This document shows, piece by piece, positions 33,694 through 42,625 of a DNA stretch of 64,000 bases (within the stretch, counting starts at the first letter, position 1; every line of letters starts with the position of its first letter). Source of the DNA: Hymenobacter crusticola. GTDB taxonomy: Bacteria > Bacteroidota > Bacteroidia > Cytophagales > Hymenobacteraceae. The stretch lies in assembly GCF_002154225.1 (NCBI RefSeq), contig NZ_MTSE01000001.1:248001-312000 (forward strand). The letters run 5' to 3'. A program made the position numbers and the translations under genes. The notes beneath the pieces were generated by a model. That model made no database searches. It had not been told where the DNA came from and saw nothing but the letters and a program-made list of their open reading frames with translations.

Positions 33694-34614
33694 ATGTACA
33701 TCCAATCAGTAGTTACTAACGAGGAAGAGTCGCTGCAAAATTTCGCACTGTTCAAGCAGCGCACCAGCCGCAACACAGTTATCAACTCATGGTGCAGGTA
33801 CTGCAACTGGCCCCCGCATACAGACCAACTGTCGCTAAAATTCGCCTTTACGGGTGCCGAAACGTACTATTTGCAGCACCGTAAGCTGATGGTGCAGCAC
33901 GATCAGCTCTTGGTAGTAAATGCTCACCAAGCCCACGCGAGCAGCATTCGGTCGGCGGAATGGGTGCACTCATTTGCCATTTACTTTGATGCTGAGCTGG
34001 TGAGCACCCTCGCAGCGGCGTGCTTCTCCCCCGACGAGGTTTTGCTCGCTAACCCCTACCTGCGTAGCGACCAAACCATGTGGTTTTTTGAGCAGTTTTA
34101 TGCCGCTACGGTGCCCTTACGGCGCCAACTCGTGCTGCTGAAGCAAGTCATGGAGCAGCAGCCGTTGTCGGAGCTAGCGTTGGAAGAACATCTGCACGGC
34201 ATTTTAGGAGAACTGTTACAAACCTACCGGCGGCAAGTCCACCGTAGTTGCACCCACCTTTCGGCAGTGAAGCGCTCTACTCGCCTGGAGATCTATCGGC
34301 GTCTGCACCTAGCTAAGGAGTTTATTGATGAACAGGCAAGCCAAGCTCTCACGCTCGATCATATTGCTCGCGCTAGCATGCTTTCCAAAAACCATCTGCT
34401 GCGCTACTTTCGGCAGCTGTTTGGCTACTCGCCCCATCAATACGCCACCGCCGTACGCCTAGAGCAAGCCAAAATACTGCTCACCCAATCAGCCCTGAGT
34501 GTGCAGGCTATCAGCAACCAAGTTGGCTTCGAATCACCTAGCTCATTTGGGCGTCTATTTAAGTCCAGCTTTGTACTGACGCCTCAGCAGTACCGACTAC
34601 AATATACTCGCTAA
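33694..34614 (+). CDS. AraC-family transcriptional regulator
   Basis: 306 residues. The N-terminal sensor part is followed by an AraC domain containing LTLDHIARASMLSKNHLLRYF and, in the second motif, SVQAISNQVGFESPSSFGRLF with the SFVLTPQQYR end. It lies 42 bases upstream of an EamA transporter gene on the same strand, which it may control. The DNA-binding part is typical; the effector domain shows no recognisable family. Confidence 0.92.
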   Translation: MYIQSVVTNEEESLQNFALFKQRTSRNTVINSWCRYCNWPPHTDQLSLKFAFTGAETYYLQHRKLMVQHDQLLVVNAHQAHASSIRSAEWVHSFAIYFDAELVSTLAAACFSPDEVLLANPYLRSDQTMWFFEQFYAATVPLRRQLVLLKQVMEQQPLSELALEEHLHGILGELLQTYRRQVHRSCTHLSAVKRSTRLEIYRRLHLAKEFIDEQASQALTLDHIARASMLSKNHLLRYFRQLFGYSPHQYATAVRLEQAKILLTQSALSVQAISNQVGFESPSSFGRLFKSSFVLTPQQYRLQYTR

Positions 34615-34655
34615 GCCGGACGCTTTCCCCTGCTTACTTTATTCTTCTTACTCTC

Positions 34656-35612
34656 ATGTCTGCTTCGCCTACTTCGCCTTCCAAAGCAGCTCTCCTTTTC
34701 GCGTTTGCAGTAGTCTATGTGGTTTGGGGGTCTACGTACCTAGGGATACGTTTTGCCATCGAGAGCATTCCCCCGCTGCTCATGGCCGGCGCCCGACACT
34801 TGCTTGCAGGCTTGTTGCTCTACGGCTTTATGCGTGTGCGCGGTACTCCCAAACCAACGGTACACGGCTGGGGTGTCGCTCTTATTATTGGTATTTGTCT
34901 GCTCACGATCGGCAATGGTGGCGTAACCCTCGGCGAGCAATATATCTCCTCTGGCCTCGCGGCGTTGCTAGCCGCGACTGTGCCCATGTTTTTAACGCTA
35001 TTTGGCTGGCTAAGTGGCATATCAGCGCGGCCCAAGCTAGGTGTCATGCTAGGTTTAGGGCTAGGGTTGGCAGGGGTCTATTTGCTGGCTAGCACATCGG
35101 AAGCGGGGCAGGTAGCTATTCCAGGCCATGAGGCCATAGGCATTGCCTGCGTGCTTACGGCAGCATTGCTTTGGAGCATTGGCTCGCTTTACGCCAAGAA
35201 AAAGCAGCCCTCTTCCTCGCCCTTTTTGGCAGGTAGCATGCAGATGATTTGTGGTGGCCTCGTGATGCTAGTAGCAGCGCTAGCGCACGGCGAAGCCGCA
35301 AACTTCACCCCGACGACTATCACAACTAAGTCGTGGTTGGCCTTTGGCTACTTAGTGGTATTCGGCTCTATTCTGGCTTTTTCCGCCTACATCTGGCTGT
35401 TACGCGCCGTCGAGCCCGCACTAGCAGGCACCAATGCTTTCGTAAACCCAGTGGTAGCTATCATTCTCGGTTGGGCCTTCGCCGATGAACCCTTGAACAT
35501 ACAAATGCTAGGTGGAGCAGCGTTGATTGTAGCGGCAGTTGGGTTAGTGGTGCTTGGTGGCCGTGCAAAGAAGTTCTCCGTACCAGCACAACGTCCGCAA
35601 GTAGAGGCATGA
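34656..35612 (+). CDS. EamA/DMT-family transporter
   Basis: 318 residues with ten predicted transmembrane helices in two EamA repeats (about 10-140 and 155-300). Motifs include VVWGSTYLGIRFAIESIPP, GGVTLGEQYISSGLAALLAA and AGTNAFVNPVVAIILGWAF, close to the YedA/RhaT-like exporter branch. Members export amino acids or metabolites; the substrate is not predictable. It forms a probable two-gene unit with the AraC regulator directly upstream. Confidence 0.93.
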   Translation: MSASPTSPSKAALLFAFAVVYVVWGSTYLGIRFAIESIPPLLMAGARHLLAGLLLYGFMRVRGTPKPTVHGWGVALIIGICLLTIGNGGVTLGEQYISSGLAALLAATVPMFLTLFGWLSGISARPKLGVMLGLGLGLAGVYLLASTSEAGQVAIPGHEAIGIACVLTAALLWSIGSLYAKKKQPSSSPFLAGSMQMICGGLVMLVAALAHGEAANFTPTTITTKSWLAFGYLVVFGSILAFSAYIWLLRAVEPALAGTNAFVNPVVAIILGWAFADEPLNIQMLGGAALIVAAVGLVVLGGRAKKFSVPAQRPQVEA

Positions 35613-35640
35613 ATATGCTACACCTCTACCTGCGGGCGTT
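35590..35640. terminator. Bidirectional terminator between the EamA gene and proC
   Basis: Arms of 18 bases (35590-35607 and 35623-35640) with two mismatches overlap the end of the EamA gene and finish just before the proC stop; GGTTAGTTTT follows on the plus strand. Confidence 0.65.
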
Positions 35641-35642
35641 GG

Positions 35643-36470
35643 TTAGTTTTCTTTATATAAAGTACCAGCCTTCTCCGCCGACAGCTTGATACCTTTAATC
35701 ATGGCTGAGCTAAATCCGTTGTGCTCCATTTCATTGAGCCCGGCAATGGTGCAGCCCTTTGGCGAAGTCACCTTGTCGATTTCCTGCTCTGGGTGTGAAG
35801 CGAGTTGAAGCAGTAAATCAGCTGCTCCTTTGGCCGTTTGAGCCGCCATCTTCAAGGCATCGTGGGCATGGAAGCCAATTTCGGTACCGCCCTGCGACGC
35901 GGCCCGAATAGAACGCAGAAAGAATGCAATACCACACGCGCACAGCGCAGTAGCAGAAGTCATCAATTCCTCGTTGATGCGAATGGTACTGCCTACCGTG
36001 TCGAACAGTGCTTCTACGAGCGCCAGTTGTTCCTCGGAAGCACAGTCGCTGGCTACGCATGTCATGGAATGACCAATGCTAATTGCCGTGTTCGGCATAG
36101 CCCGTACAACGGGTACCTCCACTCCTAGCTCTTGCCGAATATCAGCGCAGCTCACTCCCGATATAACGGAGATAATTAAGTGTTTGTGAGGTTCAATACT
36201 AGGCTTGATGCCTTCTAGCACCTTGTTTAGCTGTTGTGGCAATACAGCCAATACGAGGATGTCGGCTTGCTCTACAGCTGCTGGGTTGTCACTACCCGTC
36301 GTATAGCCTTCTTGAGCTAGTGTGGCGAGTGCCGCACTATTACGGCGAGTGAGCGTAATTTGGGCTGGCTCAAAGATGCCGGCTTTCACCAGGCCTTTAG
36401 CTAAAGCAATACCAATATTGCCACTACCTAGGATGGCAACTCGGCTGGCTGATTTCTTCATGCTGAACAT
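35643..36470 (-). CDS. proC: Pyrroline-5-carboxylate reductase
   Basis: 275 residues; a second in-frame ATG lies three codons in (MKKSASRVAIL). The NAD(P)-binding motif is ILGSGNIGIALAKGL, followed by ADILVLAVLPQQL and VISVISGVSC, and the C-terminal substrate-binding helices include VRAMPNTAISIGHSM and SPKGCTIAGLNEME. It catalyses the last step of proline synthesis, reducing pyrroline-5-carboxylate. No other proline gene is adjacent. Confidence 0.94.
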   Translation of the reverse strand: MFSMKKSASRVAILGSGNIGIALAKGLVKAGIFEPAQITLTRRNSAALATLAQEGYTTGSDNPAAVEQADILVLAVLPQQLNKVLEGIKPSIEPHKHLIISVISGVSCADIRQELGVEVPVVRAMPNTAISIGHSMTCVASDCASEEQLALVEALFDTVGSTIRINEELMTSATALCACGIAFFLRSIRAASQGGTEIGFHAHDALKMAAQTAKGAADLLLQLASHPEQEIDKVTSPKGCTIAGLNEMEHNGFSSAMIKGIKLSAEKAGTLYKEN

Positions 36471-36649
36471 AACTAGTAAATTCTAATAAGCGGCGCATAC
36501 CTCCCTGAGCGAATGGCAGTTTAGTAGCCCCTCACGAAGGTAGCGGAGAAACTTGCTTTCTTGTTCATGGAGCCGTTGTCCCTTCAAGTCCTCACTTAAA
36601 TCTTTAATCAGCATGAATACACCCTGACTTGCTACTGCCATTCAAACAC

Positions 36650-36699
36650 AAAACCCCGCATCGGACGGCTCCAACCAGAACCATCCAACGCAGGGTTTT
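36650..36699 (-). terminator. Probable terminator after the Roadblock-like gene
   Basis: Stem of about 19 bases with several G-U pairs (36650-36668 and 36681-36699), ending in a T-run on the minus strand. It lies 38 bases after the stop of the gene at 36738. Confidence 0.6.
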
Positions 36700-36737
36700 A
36701 TAGCTGCACTCTCCAGCATGTAGTATACTCTTTATCC

Positions 36738-37187
36738 TTAGCGTGCTTCGCTAAGCAAGAGAGTTTGACTGCGTACTACTTCTCGGGCCACAGCCAAACT
36801 CGTCTCGCTTGACTTTACTACCAGATATACGAAGGTGTGCCCAGCATCCATCAGCTTAATAAGGTGCAGCTGATGACGCAGACTTATTAGAATTTCATCA
36901 ATCTGTTCTTCTTCGAGCGCCAGCGCGGTCAACGCCTTTTGCTTCTGCCGCACTACTTCCGTATTGTAAGTAGCCGCAATTTCTGGATTGATGCTGACGG
37001 AGTTAGAATGTGAGGCCAACGTCTTGCCCGAACCAACATCGACTACAGCCACTGCCATTAGGCTTGGCAGATCTGCTCTTATGCCTCGTACAATCGTGTC
37101 GGCAGCCTCAAGCTGAGCCGAGCTAACAGACGTTGCAGGAGCAATTTTTCGCTTAGATGCTCTTTTTCGATAAGATTTTGGTTTCAC
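36738..37187 (-). CDS. Roadblock/LC7-like small protein, paralogue 1
   Basis: 149 residues. After a basic N-terminal extension (about 1-28, Lys/Arg-rich) comes a domain predicted as alpha-beta-beta-alpha-beta-beta-alpha: SLMAVAVVDVGSGKTLASHS, NTEVVRQKQKALTAL, EILISLRHQLHLIKL, FVYLVV and ETSLAVAREVVRS. This pattern fits the Roadblock/LC7 fold of MglB-like regulators of small GTPases. It is a clear paralogue of the products at 37998, 38668 and 61421. No GTPase gene is nearby. The family assignment is by fold pattern rather than by a diagnostic motif. Confidence 0.7.
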   Translation of the reverse strand: MKPKSYRKRASKRKIAPATSVSSAQLEAADTIVRGIRADLPSLMAVAVVDVGSGKTLASHSNSVSINPEIAATYNTEVVRQKQKALTALALEEEQIDEILISLRHQLHLIKLMDAGHTFVYLVVKSSETSLAVAREVVRSQTLLLSEAR

Positions 37188-37235
37188 TCTAGGATAGTTT
37201 GGTAAGCAGCGATATGGTTACTGCTTCCGTGAAGA

Positions 37236-37907
37236 TTAAAAGAGCAACCAGCGGCGGTGCTTCTTTACCTGCTCGGTTTGTGGTACTAAGGTTACATTGT
37301 GGGCTTTGCTAGCGGCAGCCGTAGCAACGGATACTTCTTCTTCAACATAACCACCGTAGCCGTACTGTAACGAAGTTGTCTTGCTAGCTGTAGCTGGCAC
37401 AAATAGCACATACTCACCATTTGCATTCGTGCTCACGCCGCGGCTGCTACCCTTGTGCAGTACAGTGGCACCTACCAGTGGCTTGCCTTCCTCGTTGAGG
37501 ATACGGCCGCGCACAGCTACCATACGCAAGGAGCTAGCAGCTTCGGTCATGGCTGCGTGCTCGAAGGGCAGGTTGCTTTTGGGCAGGTTAGTACCTGCGA
37601 ATACGGTGCCACCTATAAGTGCAGCACCAGTAACAATTGAAGCTGCGCGACGACGGAAGCGCTCAGGCTCAGTACGCATCAGGTCGATTTGGCGCTGTAC
37701 CCACCCTACTGGCTGCACGTCTTCACCTTCTGTGGCCATGTTATGCAAGCGGTGCAGAGCATCTGTTCCTTGCTGCGAGTTGCGCCGCAGGTACTCATCT
37801 ACAGCTTTCGTTTGGGTCCGGGCCAAGTCTCCGCGCAAATAAGCGTCGCGATATACAGGAAGTAAATCACCCGTAGTTGGATCGAATGGAGAAGCAGTTA
37901 ATTTCAT
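37236..37907 (-). CDS. Membrane-anchored protein with carboxypeptidase-regulatory-like domain
   Basis: 223 residues. Residues 1-85 are soluble and helical (YLRGDLARTQTKAVDEYLRR), resembling an anti-sigma-like or zinc-finger-less cytoplasmic domain. One transmembrane helix (about 88-105) follows, then a CarboxypepD_reg-like beta-sandwich (about 128-212: VRGRILNEEGKPLVGATV, VSTNANGEYVLFVP). The orientation suggests a cytoplasmic N-terminus and a periplasmic sandwich. It lies between two Roadblock-like genes on the same strand (48 and 90 bases away), so it may work with them. In Bacteroidota this sandwich is common in TonB-dependent receptors, but no receptor is here. Confidence 0.75.
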   Translation of the reverse strand: MKLTASPFDPTTGDLLPVYRDAYLRGDLARTQTKAVDEYLRRNSQQGTDALHRLHNMATEGEDVQPVGWVQRQIDLMRTEPERFRRRAASIVTGAALIGGTVFAGTNLPKSNLPFEHAAMTEAASSLRMVAVRGRILNEEGKPLVGATVLHKGSSRGVSTNANGEYVLFVPATASKTTSLQYGYGGYVEEEVSVATAAASKAHNVTLVPQTEQVKKHRRWLLF

Positions 37908-37997
37908 GGAAGAGTGGATAAAAGAGTAAGAGGAAGGAAGGAAAAAGGAAGGAAAGGGCGTGTACTATGGAATATTATGCGGCCACAGCCGCTTGTT

Positions 37998-38447
37998 TTA
38001 TGACTCTGCTTGCACAGATGACTGCATCACGGTACGGGCTAGGGCTAGGTTCGTATCCCGGCAATCCACGACCACATACAGCAACTGTTCTCCATCGGGC
38101 AGCAGCCGCAGCAAGTGCAGCTGGTTGCGTAGGGTTATCAGAATGTCTTCAATCTGCTCATCTCCGAGCGCTAAAGCTTGCAACAAGCCGTATGTTTGTT
38201 TTACTACTTCGGCGTTGAAGCCAACTACTTTGTTCGGATTGAATTCGTGAGCACTTGTGTAAGTTGCTAGTGCTCGCCCTGACGCTACATCCACAACGGC
38301 CGCAGCGACTAATTCTGGTAGTCCATTTAGCATGTGCTGGAGTAAGCTTTCTGCTTTAATCCTCTCAGGACCAGTTGCGGACGAAATAATCTTGTGAGCG
38401 TCGTTACTGGAACCAAAAGGCAGGCGCTTCAAAAAATTCAGGTTCAT
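37998..38447 (-). CDS. Roadblock/LC7-like small protein, paralogue 2
   Basis: 149 residues with an N-terminal extension of about 30 residues (LKRLPFGSSNDAHK) before the domain: ELVAAAVVDVASGRALATYT, NAEVVKQTYGLLQAL, EDILITLRNQLHLLRLL, LLYVVV and DTNLALARTVMQS. It is the most divergent of the four paralogues, lacking the QKQKA and SHSN signatures but keeping NPN, NxEVV, EDILI and DTNLAxAR. It is probably cotranscribed with the sandwich-domain gene downstream. Heterodimer formation with a paralogue is possible but unproven. Confidence 0.68.
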   Translation of the reverse strand: MNLNFLKRLPFGSSNDAHKIISSATGPERIKAESLLQHMLNGLPELVAAAVVDVASGRALATYTSAHEFNPNKVVGFNAEVVKQTYGLLQALALGDEQIEDILITLRNQLHLLRLLPDGEQLLYVVVDCRDTNLALARTVMQSSVQAES

Positions 38448-38625
38448 ACAGATTCATCCAAACTCGTCATGTAGGCTTTTATGCACCGAGAGACGACGTG
38501 ACTTCAACCGAGGCTACCTGTATAGATATACAGTTGCTTGGGAGCTATTTATTATCTGATTGCTGCTATATCTAAGCCCTCAATCATCTTAAGGGTAATT
38601 CAAGCTTATTCTGCTCTTACTATTA

Positions 38626-38659
38626 CCTCTCTTAGTAGCGAAGGCTACCTAACGAGAGG
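38626..38659 (-). terminator. Possible terminator after Roadblock-like paralogue 3
   Basis: Bulged stem between CCTCTCTTAGTAGC and GCTACCTAACGAGAGG, just after the stop at 38668. No T-run, so support is limited. A further small palindrome, CTGTATA-GA-TATACAG, lies at about 38519-38534. Confidence 0.4.
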
Positions 38660-38667
38660 CTATCAGA

Positions 38668-39048
38668 CTAGTTAATCGTATCAACGTGGTTACGCAACAC
38701 TTCGCGGGCAATCGCTAGGTTTGTATCTTTGATACTCACTACCAAATAGATAAACTTAGTACCGCTGCTGTTTAGCTTGATGAGGTGAATCTGAGAGCTA
38801 AGTGAAATTAGAATATCCTCGATAGTCTCATCCGTCAGTTTCAGTGCAGTCATAGCTTTCTGCTTTTGCTTAACGACTTCTGTATTATAAGCAGCAGCTG
38901 TATCAGGGTTGATGCCTGGTGCATTAGAGTGCGAGGCCAGGCTCATACCTGAACCTGTATCAACAACAGCGACAGCCATCAGGCCTGGCAAGTCAGAAAT
39001 GATGCCTTGTACAACTTTACCGGCGGGAGTGTTTACAGAGTAAGCCAT
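38668..39048 (-). CDS. Roadblock/LC7-like small protein, paralogue 3
   Basis: 126 residues without an N-terminal extension: GLMAVAVVDTGSGMSLASHS, NPDTAAAYNTEVVKQKQKAM, EDILISLSSQIHLIKL, FIYLVV and DTNLAIAREVLRN. It is very close to the product at 61421 in length and sequence, so these two are probably the core members of the family. It is separated from paralogue 2 by 220 bases and preceded by a long AT-rich region, so it may have its own promoter there. Function unknown; related folds control small GTPases or form dimeric scaffolds. Confidence 0.72.
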   Translation of the reverse strand: MAYSVNTPAGKVVQGIISDLPGLMAVAVVDTGSGMSLASHSNAPGINPDTAAAYNTEVVKQKQKAMTALKLTDETIEDILISLSSQIHLIKLNSSGTKFIYLVVSIKDTNLAIAREVLRNHVDTIN

Positions 39049-39839
39049 TGGAATAATAAGGGGTAGGAAAGGTTGAAATTTAGTTTCTCTTATAAGTTAG
39101 TAACCTTCGGTAGGCAATTGCTTGCTCAAGCTAGGCACTGTTAAAATTCAAGTACTGTTTCTAATTTATAAACACTACAAAGGAGCACTTTAGCTACCAT
39201 CTTGTGAGCTTATACAACGAAGCTTCATTATGCTATTTTTATATAATCTGAAACCTAAGTCTACTAAACTCCGTAATTGCATTGTTCTATTATAGACCGT
39301 ACAATTGATGTACCAAATTTTCATCTTTTGTACGACTATAAAAATGATAAAAGTCACTTTTGCCGATGATATTGGTCACATGCATATAACCAACCTATAG
39401 CTTATACAGCATACAATATTCACCTCAAAAGACACTGAACTTAAATTTAATATTCTATAATTCAATAACTTATATGATAATGAATAGATATCTTTTTTAC
39501 AAAAAAACACCTTAGCATTTATTCCCAAAACTAGAACGCCTCATCAGTCATTTCTATAAACACAAACGATCCTTATACTTTATTTTATAATTATTCCTAC
39601 ATTAATCAGATAATAAAACTACCCATAAAATCAATATTATATATAAATAGTCCAAAAATTCAACTTCTTAATAAATCGCAGCTTCAAATCAGGAAATGCA
39701 ACAAGCTGTCTGTTCTCTATTAGAGAACCAGACTTATTTTGAGAAAGGGTATCAACTGCATGATGTGTAAAGCGAGAAACACCTAAAAAGAGGCTGAAAC
39801 AAAACTTCTTTTGAATAAAAATTCTCCGTCTTAGAGCAC
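39049..39839. other. AT-rich intergenic region
   Basis: About 790 bases with clearly higher A+T than the flanking genes and no convincing gene. It contains an imperfect palindrome around 39704-39732 (GTCTG-TTCTCTA facing TTAGAGAACCAGAC). It probably holds the promoter of Roadblock-like paralogue 3 and may be horizontally acquired or a nucleoid-protein target. No -7 consensus was found by eye on the minus strand. Confidence 0.55.
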
Positions 39840-40565
39840 TCATGTATAGAGAGCAGCTATTTCAGCCAAGCTTTCAGGCTTTAAAATCGTGATTTGGCTC
39901 CCTTTGCTGGTAATAATACCTTCGTCTTTGAACTCTGATAGTAACCGAATGGTAGTTTCCTTCGCAGTTCCTACCAAAGCAGCTAGGTCATCGCGTGAAA
40001 TTGCTATACTAAACTGGGTTTGGTTCGTCAACTGGTAAGTGCGGAGTAATAGTAGAAGGGCATCGGCTAATCGTTCACGGACCGGCTTATAAGCTAGGTG
40101 CACCATTCCTTGCTCCGCTTTATGCAAGGAGTCGGCGAGTACTTTGAGCAGCGACGTGCAGAACTGAGAGTTGCTACTAAGTAAGTGTAAGAAACTAATG
40201 CGAGGAACAAAGCAGACAACACAATCATCTAGTGCTACTGCCGAGGTCGAATAAGAAGAGCTAGCAATCAAGGCTGCTAACCCTAAAACCTCTCCTTCTT
40301 TGCCTAGGTGGACAATCTGTTCTTTGTAGTCGCCGCCTACTTTGATAACCTTGATCTTCCCGCTGTGAACACAATATAATCCCAGGGCGGGATTGCCTTC
40401 CTGATAGATTATCTGTCCCTTTCTGTATTTCTGGCACACCTTGCTACTTGCTATCACCTCCAACTCCTCAGGTTGACAGTAGATAAAAGGTGCGCACCTA
40501 CCCCCGTGACAGGAAGAACAAGTAGGTGTGGATAAAGCGGTTAACGCTAAAGATTGGTGTTTCAT
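39840..40565 (-). CDS. Crp/Fnr-family regulator with N-terminal cysteine cluster
   Basis: 241 residues. A cyclic-nucleotide-binding-like beta barrel (about 30-150) and a winged helix with ISRDDLAALVGTAKETTIRLL as the recognition motif. The N-terminus has CSSCHGGRC followed by another Cys five residues on, a spacing close to the [4Fe-4S]-binding cysteines of FNR, and further cysteines lie in the barrel. The phosphate-binding cassette of cAMP binders is not conserved (LGLAALIASSSYSTSAVAL). I infer an oxygen- or redox-responsive regulator rather than a cAMP receptor. It lies upstream of nothing obvious except the AT-rich gap. Confidence 0.85.
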   Translation of the reverse strand: MKHQSLALTALSTPTCSSCHGGRCAPFIYCQPEELEVIASSKVCQKYRKGQIIYQEGNPALGLYCVHSGKIKVIKVGGDYKEQIVHLGKEGEVLGLAALIASSSYSTSAVALDDCVVCFVPRISFLHLLSSNSQFCTSLLKVLADSLHKAEQGMVHLAYKPVRERLADALLLLLRTYQLTNQTQFSIAISRDDLAALVGTAKETTIRLLSEFKDEGIITSKGSQITILKPESLAEIAALYT

Positions 40566-40778
40566 TAAGTACTATTCTGTATTACATAGTATAAAGGCAA
40601 CAACTTCATCGGTAGTCACAAGGAGGCATTGGATAACTAATAGCTGCCAACCATCATAGCTACTATTAGTAAAGACGCAGTAGTGTTCAAATGACTTGCC
40701 GAATCTACCTAGGCACATGATCAACACTTCTTTTGCAGTCTCTTGTGGCTTAGTTATCTGATATAACTCGTATATAAA

Positions 40779-40815
40779 GAAGAAGGGCAGCTCCACACTG
40801 GAACTGCCCTTCTTC
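40779..40815 (-). terminator. Terminator of the sucAB operon
   Basis: Arms of 17 bases (40779-40795 and 40799-40815) with one mismatch and a three-base loop, 22 bases after the sucB stop. Confidence 0.75.
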
Positions 40816-40836
40816 TCATTTCATCTACGCAACGCT

Positions 40837-42507
40837 TTAAACGCCCAATAGCAAGCGAGTAGGGTCTTCGAGTAGCTCTTTCACGCGCACCAAGAAGCTC
40901 ACTGACTCACGACCATCGATAATACGGTGATCGTAGCTGAGTGCGAGGTACATCATAGGGCGAATAACTACCTGGCCATTGACAGCAATCGGGCGCTGCA
41001 CAATGTTGTGCATACCTAAGATAGCTGATTGTGGAGCGTTGATGATAGGCGTACTCATCATAGAACCGAAGATACCACCATTGGTAATGGTGAATGTACC
41101 GCCAGTCATTTCCTCAATAGTCAGCTTATTATCCCGGGCTTTCGTGGCCAAGCGTACCACTTCTTTCTCAATACCATCAAACGATAGCTTCTCGGCATTG
41201 CGGATAACAGGCACAACTAGACCTTTCGGTGCGGATACAGCAATGCTGACGTCGCAGAAATCGTTGAACACGATGTCACCACCGTCGATCTGAGCATTTA
41301 CTGACGGGAATTCCTGCAAAGCTACACAGCAAGCTTTGGTGAAGAACGACATAAAGCCTAGGCCTACTTGGTGCTTCTCCTTGAACTTATCTTTGAATTT
41401 GCTGCGTAACTCCATAATTGGCTGCATATCCACTTCATTGAAAGTGGTCAGCATAGCCGTTTCATTTTTCACCGCTACCAGGCGGCGAGCAACCGTCTTG
41501 CGCAGGTTACTCATCCGTTCACGGCGCTGAGTGCGGTTGTCGCTGGTTGCCGAACTGCTGGCAGCTACTGGCTGCGCAGCGGGTGCGGCAGGAGCCGTTG
41601 GTTGCGGCGCGGGAGCGGCAGGCTTGGCTTGTGCGTTTAAGGCGTCATCCTTCGTAATACGTCCATCACGCCCGGTGCCAGTTACATCGCTAGCAGCAAC
41701 ACCTCTTTCGCCCAGTATTTTACCAGCTGCGGGAGAAGGAGTGCCTGTGGCATAGCTGTTAGCGCTAGCCGCTGCGGCAGGTTGAGGAGCAGGTGCAGTG
41801 CTTGTTGCAGTAGGTGCCGCAGCCGCTGCTGGGGCAGCACCACTACCACCTTCAATGCGGGCGACAACAGTACCAATAGAAATAGTTTGGCCCTCTTCTA
41901 CAGCATGGCGCAATGTGCCAGCAGCTTCGGCAGGGAGTTCAAAGGTAGCTTTGTCAGACTCTAGCTCAGCAATGACTTCGTCTTGGGCCACTTGAGCACC
42001 GTCAGGTTTGAGCCACTTTGATACCGTTACCTCCGTAATCGATTCGCCTACTGGCGGAATCTTCATTTCCTTTGTCGCTCCACTAGCGCTAGGGGCGGCA
42101 GCTGGAGCGGCATTCGTAGGTGTATCCGCTGAACCTGACTGTGATCCGCCGTAGCCTGACTGATCACTGGCGCTTGGGTTTTGTTCGCCTTGGCTGATAG
42201 GATCAGCAACAGGAGCAGCTGGTGCAGTAGATTGTGGAGCCGCCGCTGGGGCGGGGGCATCTGCAGCTTGGCCGGGGGTGCCAATTTCCGCGATGATGGT
42301 CCCGATACCAATGGTTTCGCCTTCAGCCACACGAATCTGTAGGGCGCCATCTGCTTCGGCGGGTAGCTCGAAGGTAGCTTTATCAGACTCTAGCTCGGCG
42401 ATAACTTCGTCGCGCTTGACGGTTTCACCATCTTTCTTAAGCCACTTGGCAATGGTAACTTCAGTGATTGATTCGCCAACGGCGGGGATTTTGATTTCCA
42501 GACCCAT
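40837..42507 (-). CDS. sucB: Dihydrolipoyllysine succinyltransferase (E2 of 2-oxoglutarate dehydrogenase)
   Basis: 556 residues with two lipoyl domains (about 2-76 and 147-221; lipoyl Lys in [12 protein letters not shown], the first being K43), joined by Ala/Pro-rich linkers, an E3/E1-binding domain ([18 protein letters not shown]), and the catalytic acyltransferase domain with the C-terminal [10 protein letters not shown] motif (catalytic His near 527). Most SucB proteins have one lipoyl domain; two is a noted variant in Bacteroidota. It follows sucA by 118 bases on the same strand and should form the complex with that E1 and the E3 at 30.3 kb. Confidence 0.95.
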   Translation of the reverse strand: MGLEIKIPAVGESITEVTIAKWLKKDGETVKRDEVIAELESDKATFELPAEADGALQIRVAEGETIGIGTIIAEIGTPGQAADAPAPAAAPQSTAPAAPVADPISQGEQNPSASDQSGYGGSQSGSADTPTNAAPAAAPSASGATKEMKIPPVGESITEVTVSKWLKPDGAQVAQDEVIAELESDKATFELPAEAAGTLRHAVEEGQTISIGTVVARIEGGSGAAPAAAAAPTATSTAPAPQPAAAASANSYATGTPSPAAGKILGERGVAASDVTGTGRDGRITKDDALNAQAKPAAPAPQPTAPAAPAAQPVAASSSATSDNRTQRRERMSNLRKTVARRLVAVKNETAMLTTFNEVDMQPIMELRSKFKDKFKEKHQVGLGFMSFFTKACCVALQEFPSVNAQIDGGDIVFNDFCDVSIAVSAPKGLVVPVIRNAEKLSFDGIEKEVVRLATKARDNKLTIEEMTGGTFTITNGGIFGSMMSTPIINAPQSAILGMHNIVQRPIAVNGQVVIRPMMYLALSYDHRIIDGRESVSFLVRVKELLEDPTRLLLGV

Positions 42508-42625
42508 ACGTGGGAGTAGGTTGAGAGATTTCAGGAGTAAAAAGTAGGGCTAGCCGAGCCTCTTATAGGCCCGGCCACCGCCGCTAGCTGTTAGTGAGAA
42601 TGGTTGGGCGGTTACCAAACAGCAT

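Noticed and set aside
37188..37235. MglA-type GTPase partner for the Roadblock-like proteins
   Set aside because: No protein with Walker A or NKxD motifs is found anywhere near the cluster or paralogue 4.
39637..39843. Minus-strand open frame of 68 codons in the AT-rich region
   Set aside because: Overlaps the end of the Fnr-like gene, has no recognised features and an unconvincing composition.
40572..40796. Minus-strand open frame of 74 codons between sucB and the Fnr-like gene
   Set aside because: Its start lies inside the sucB terminator. A shorter version from 40718 remains possible but has no family match.
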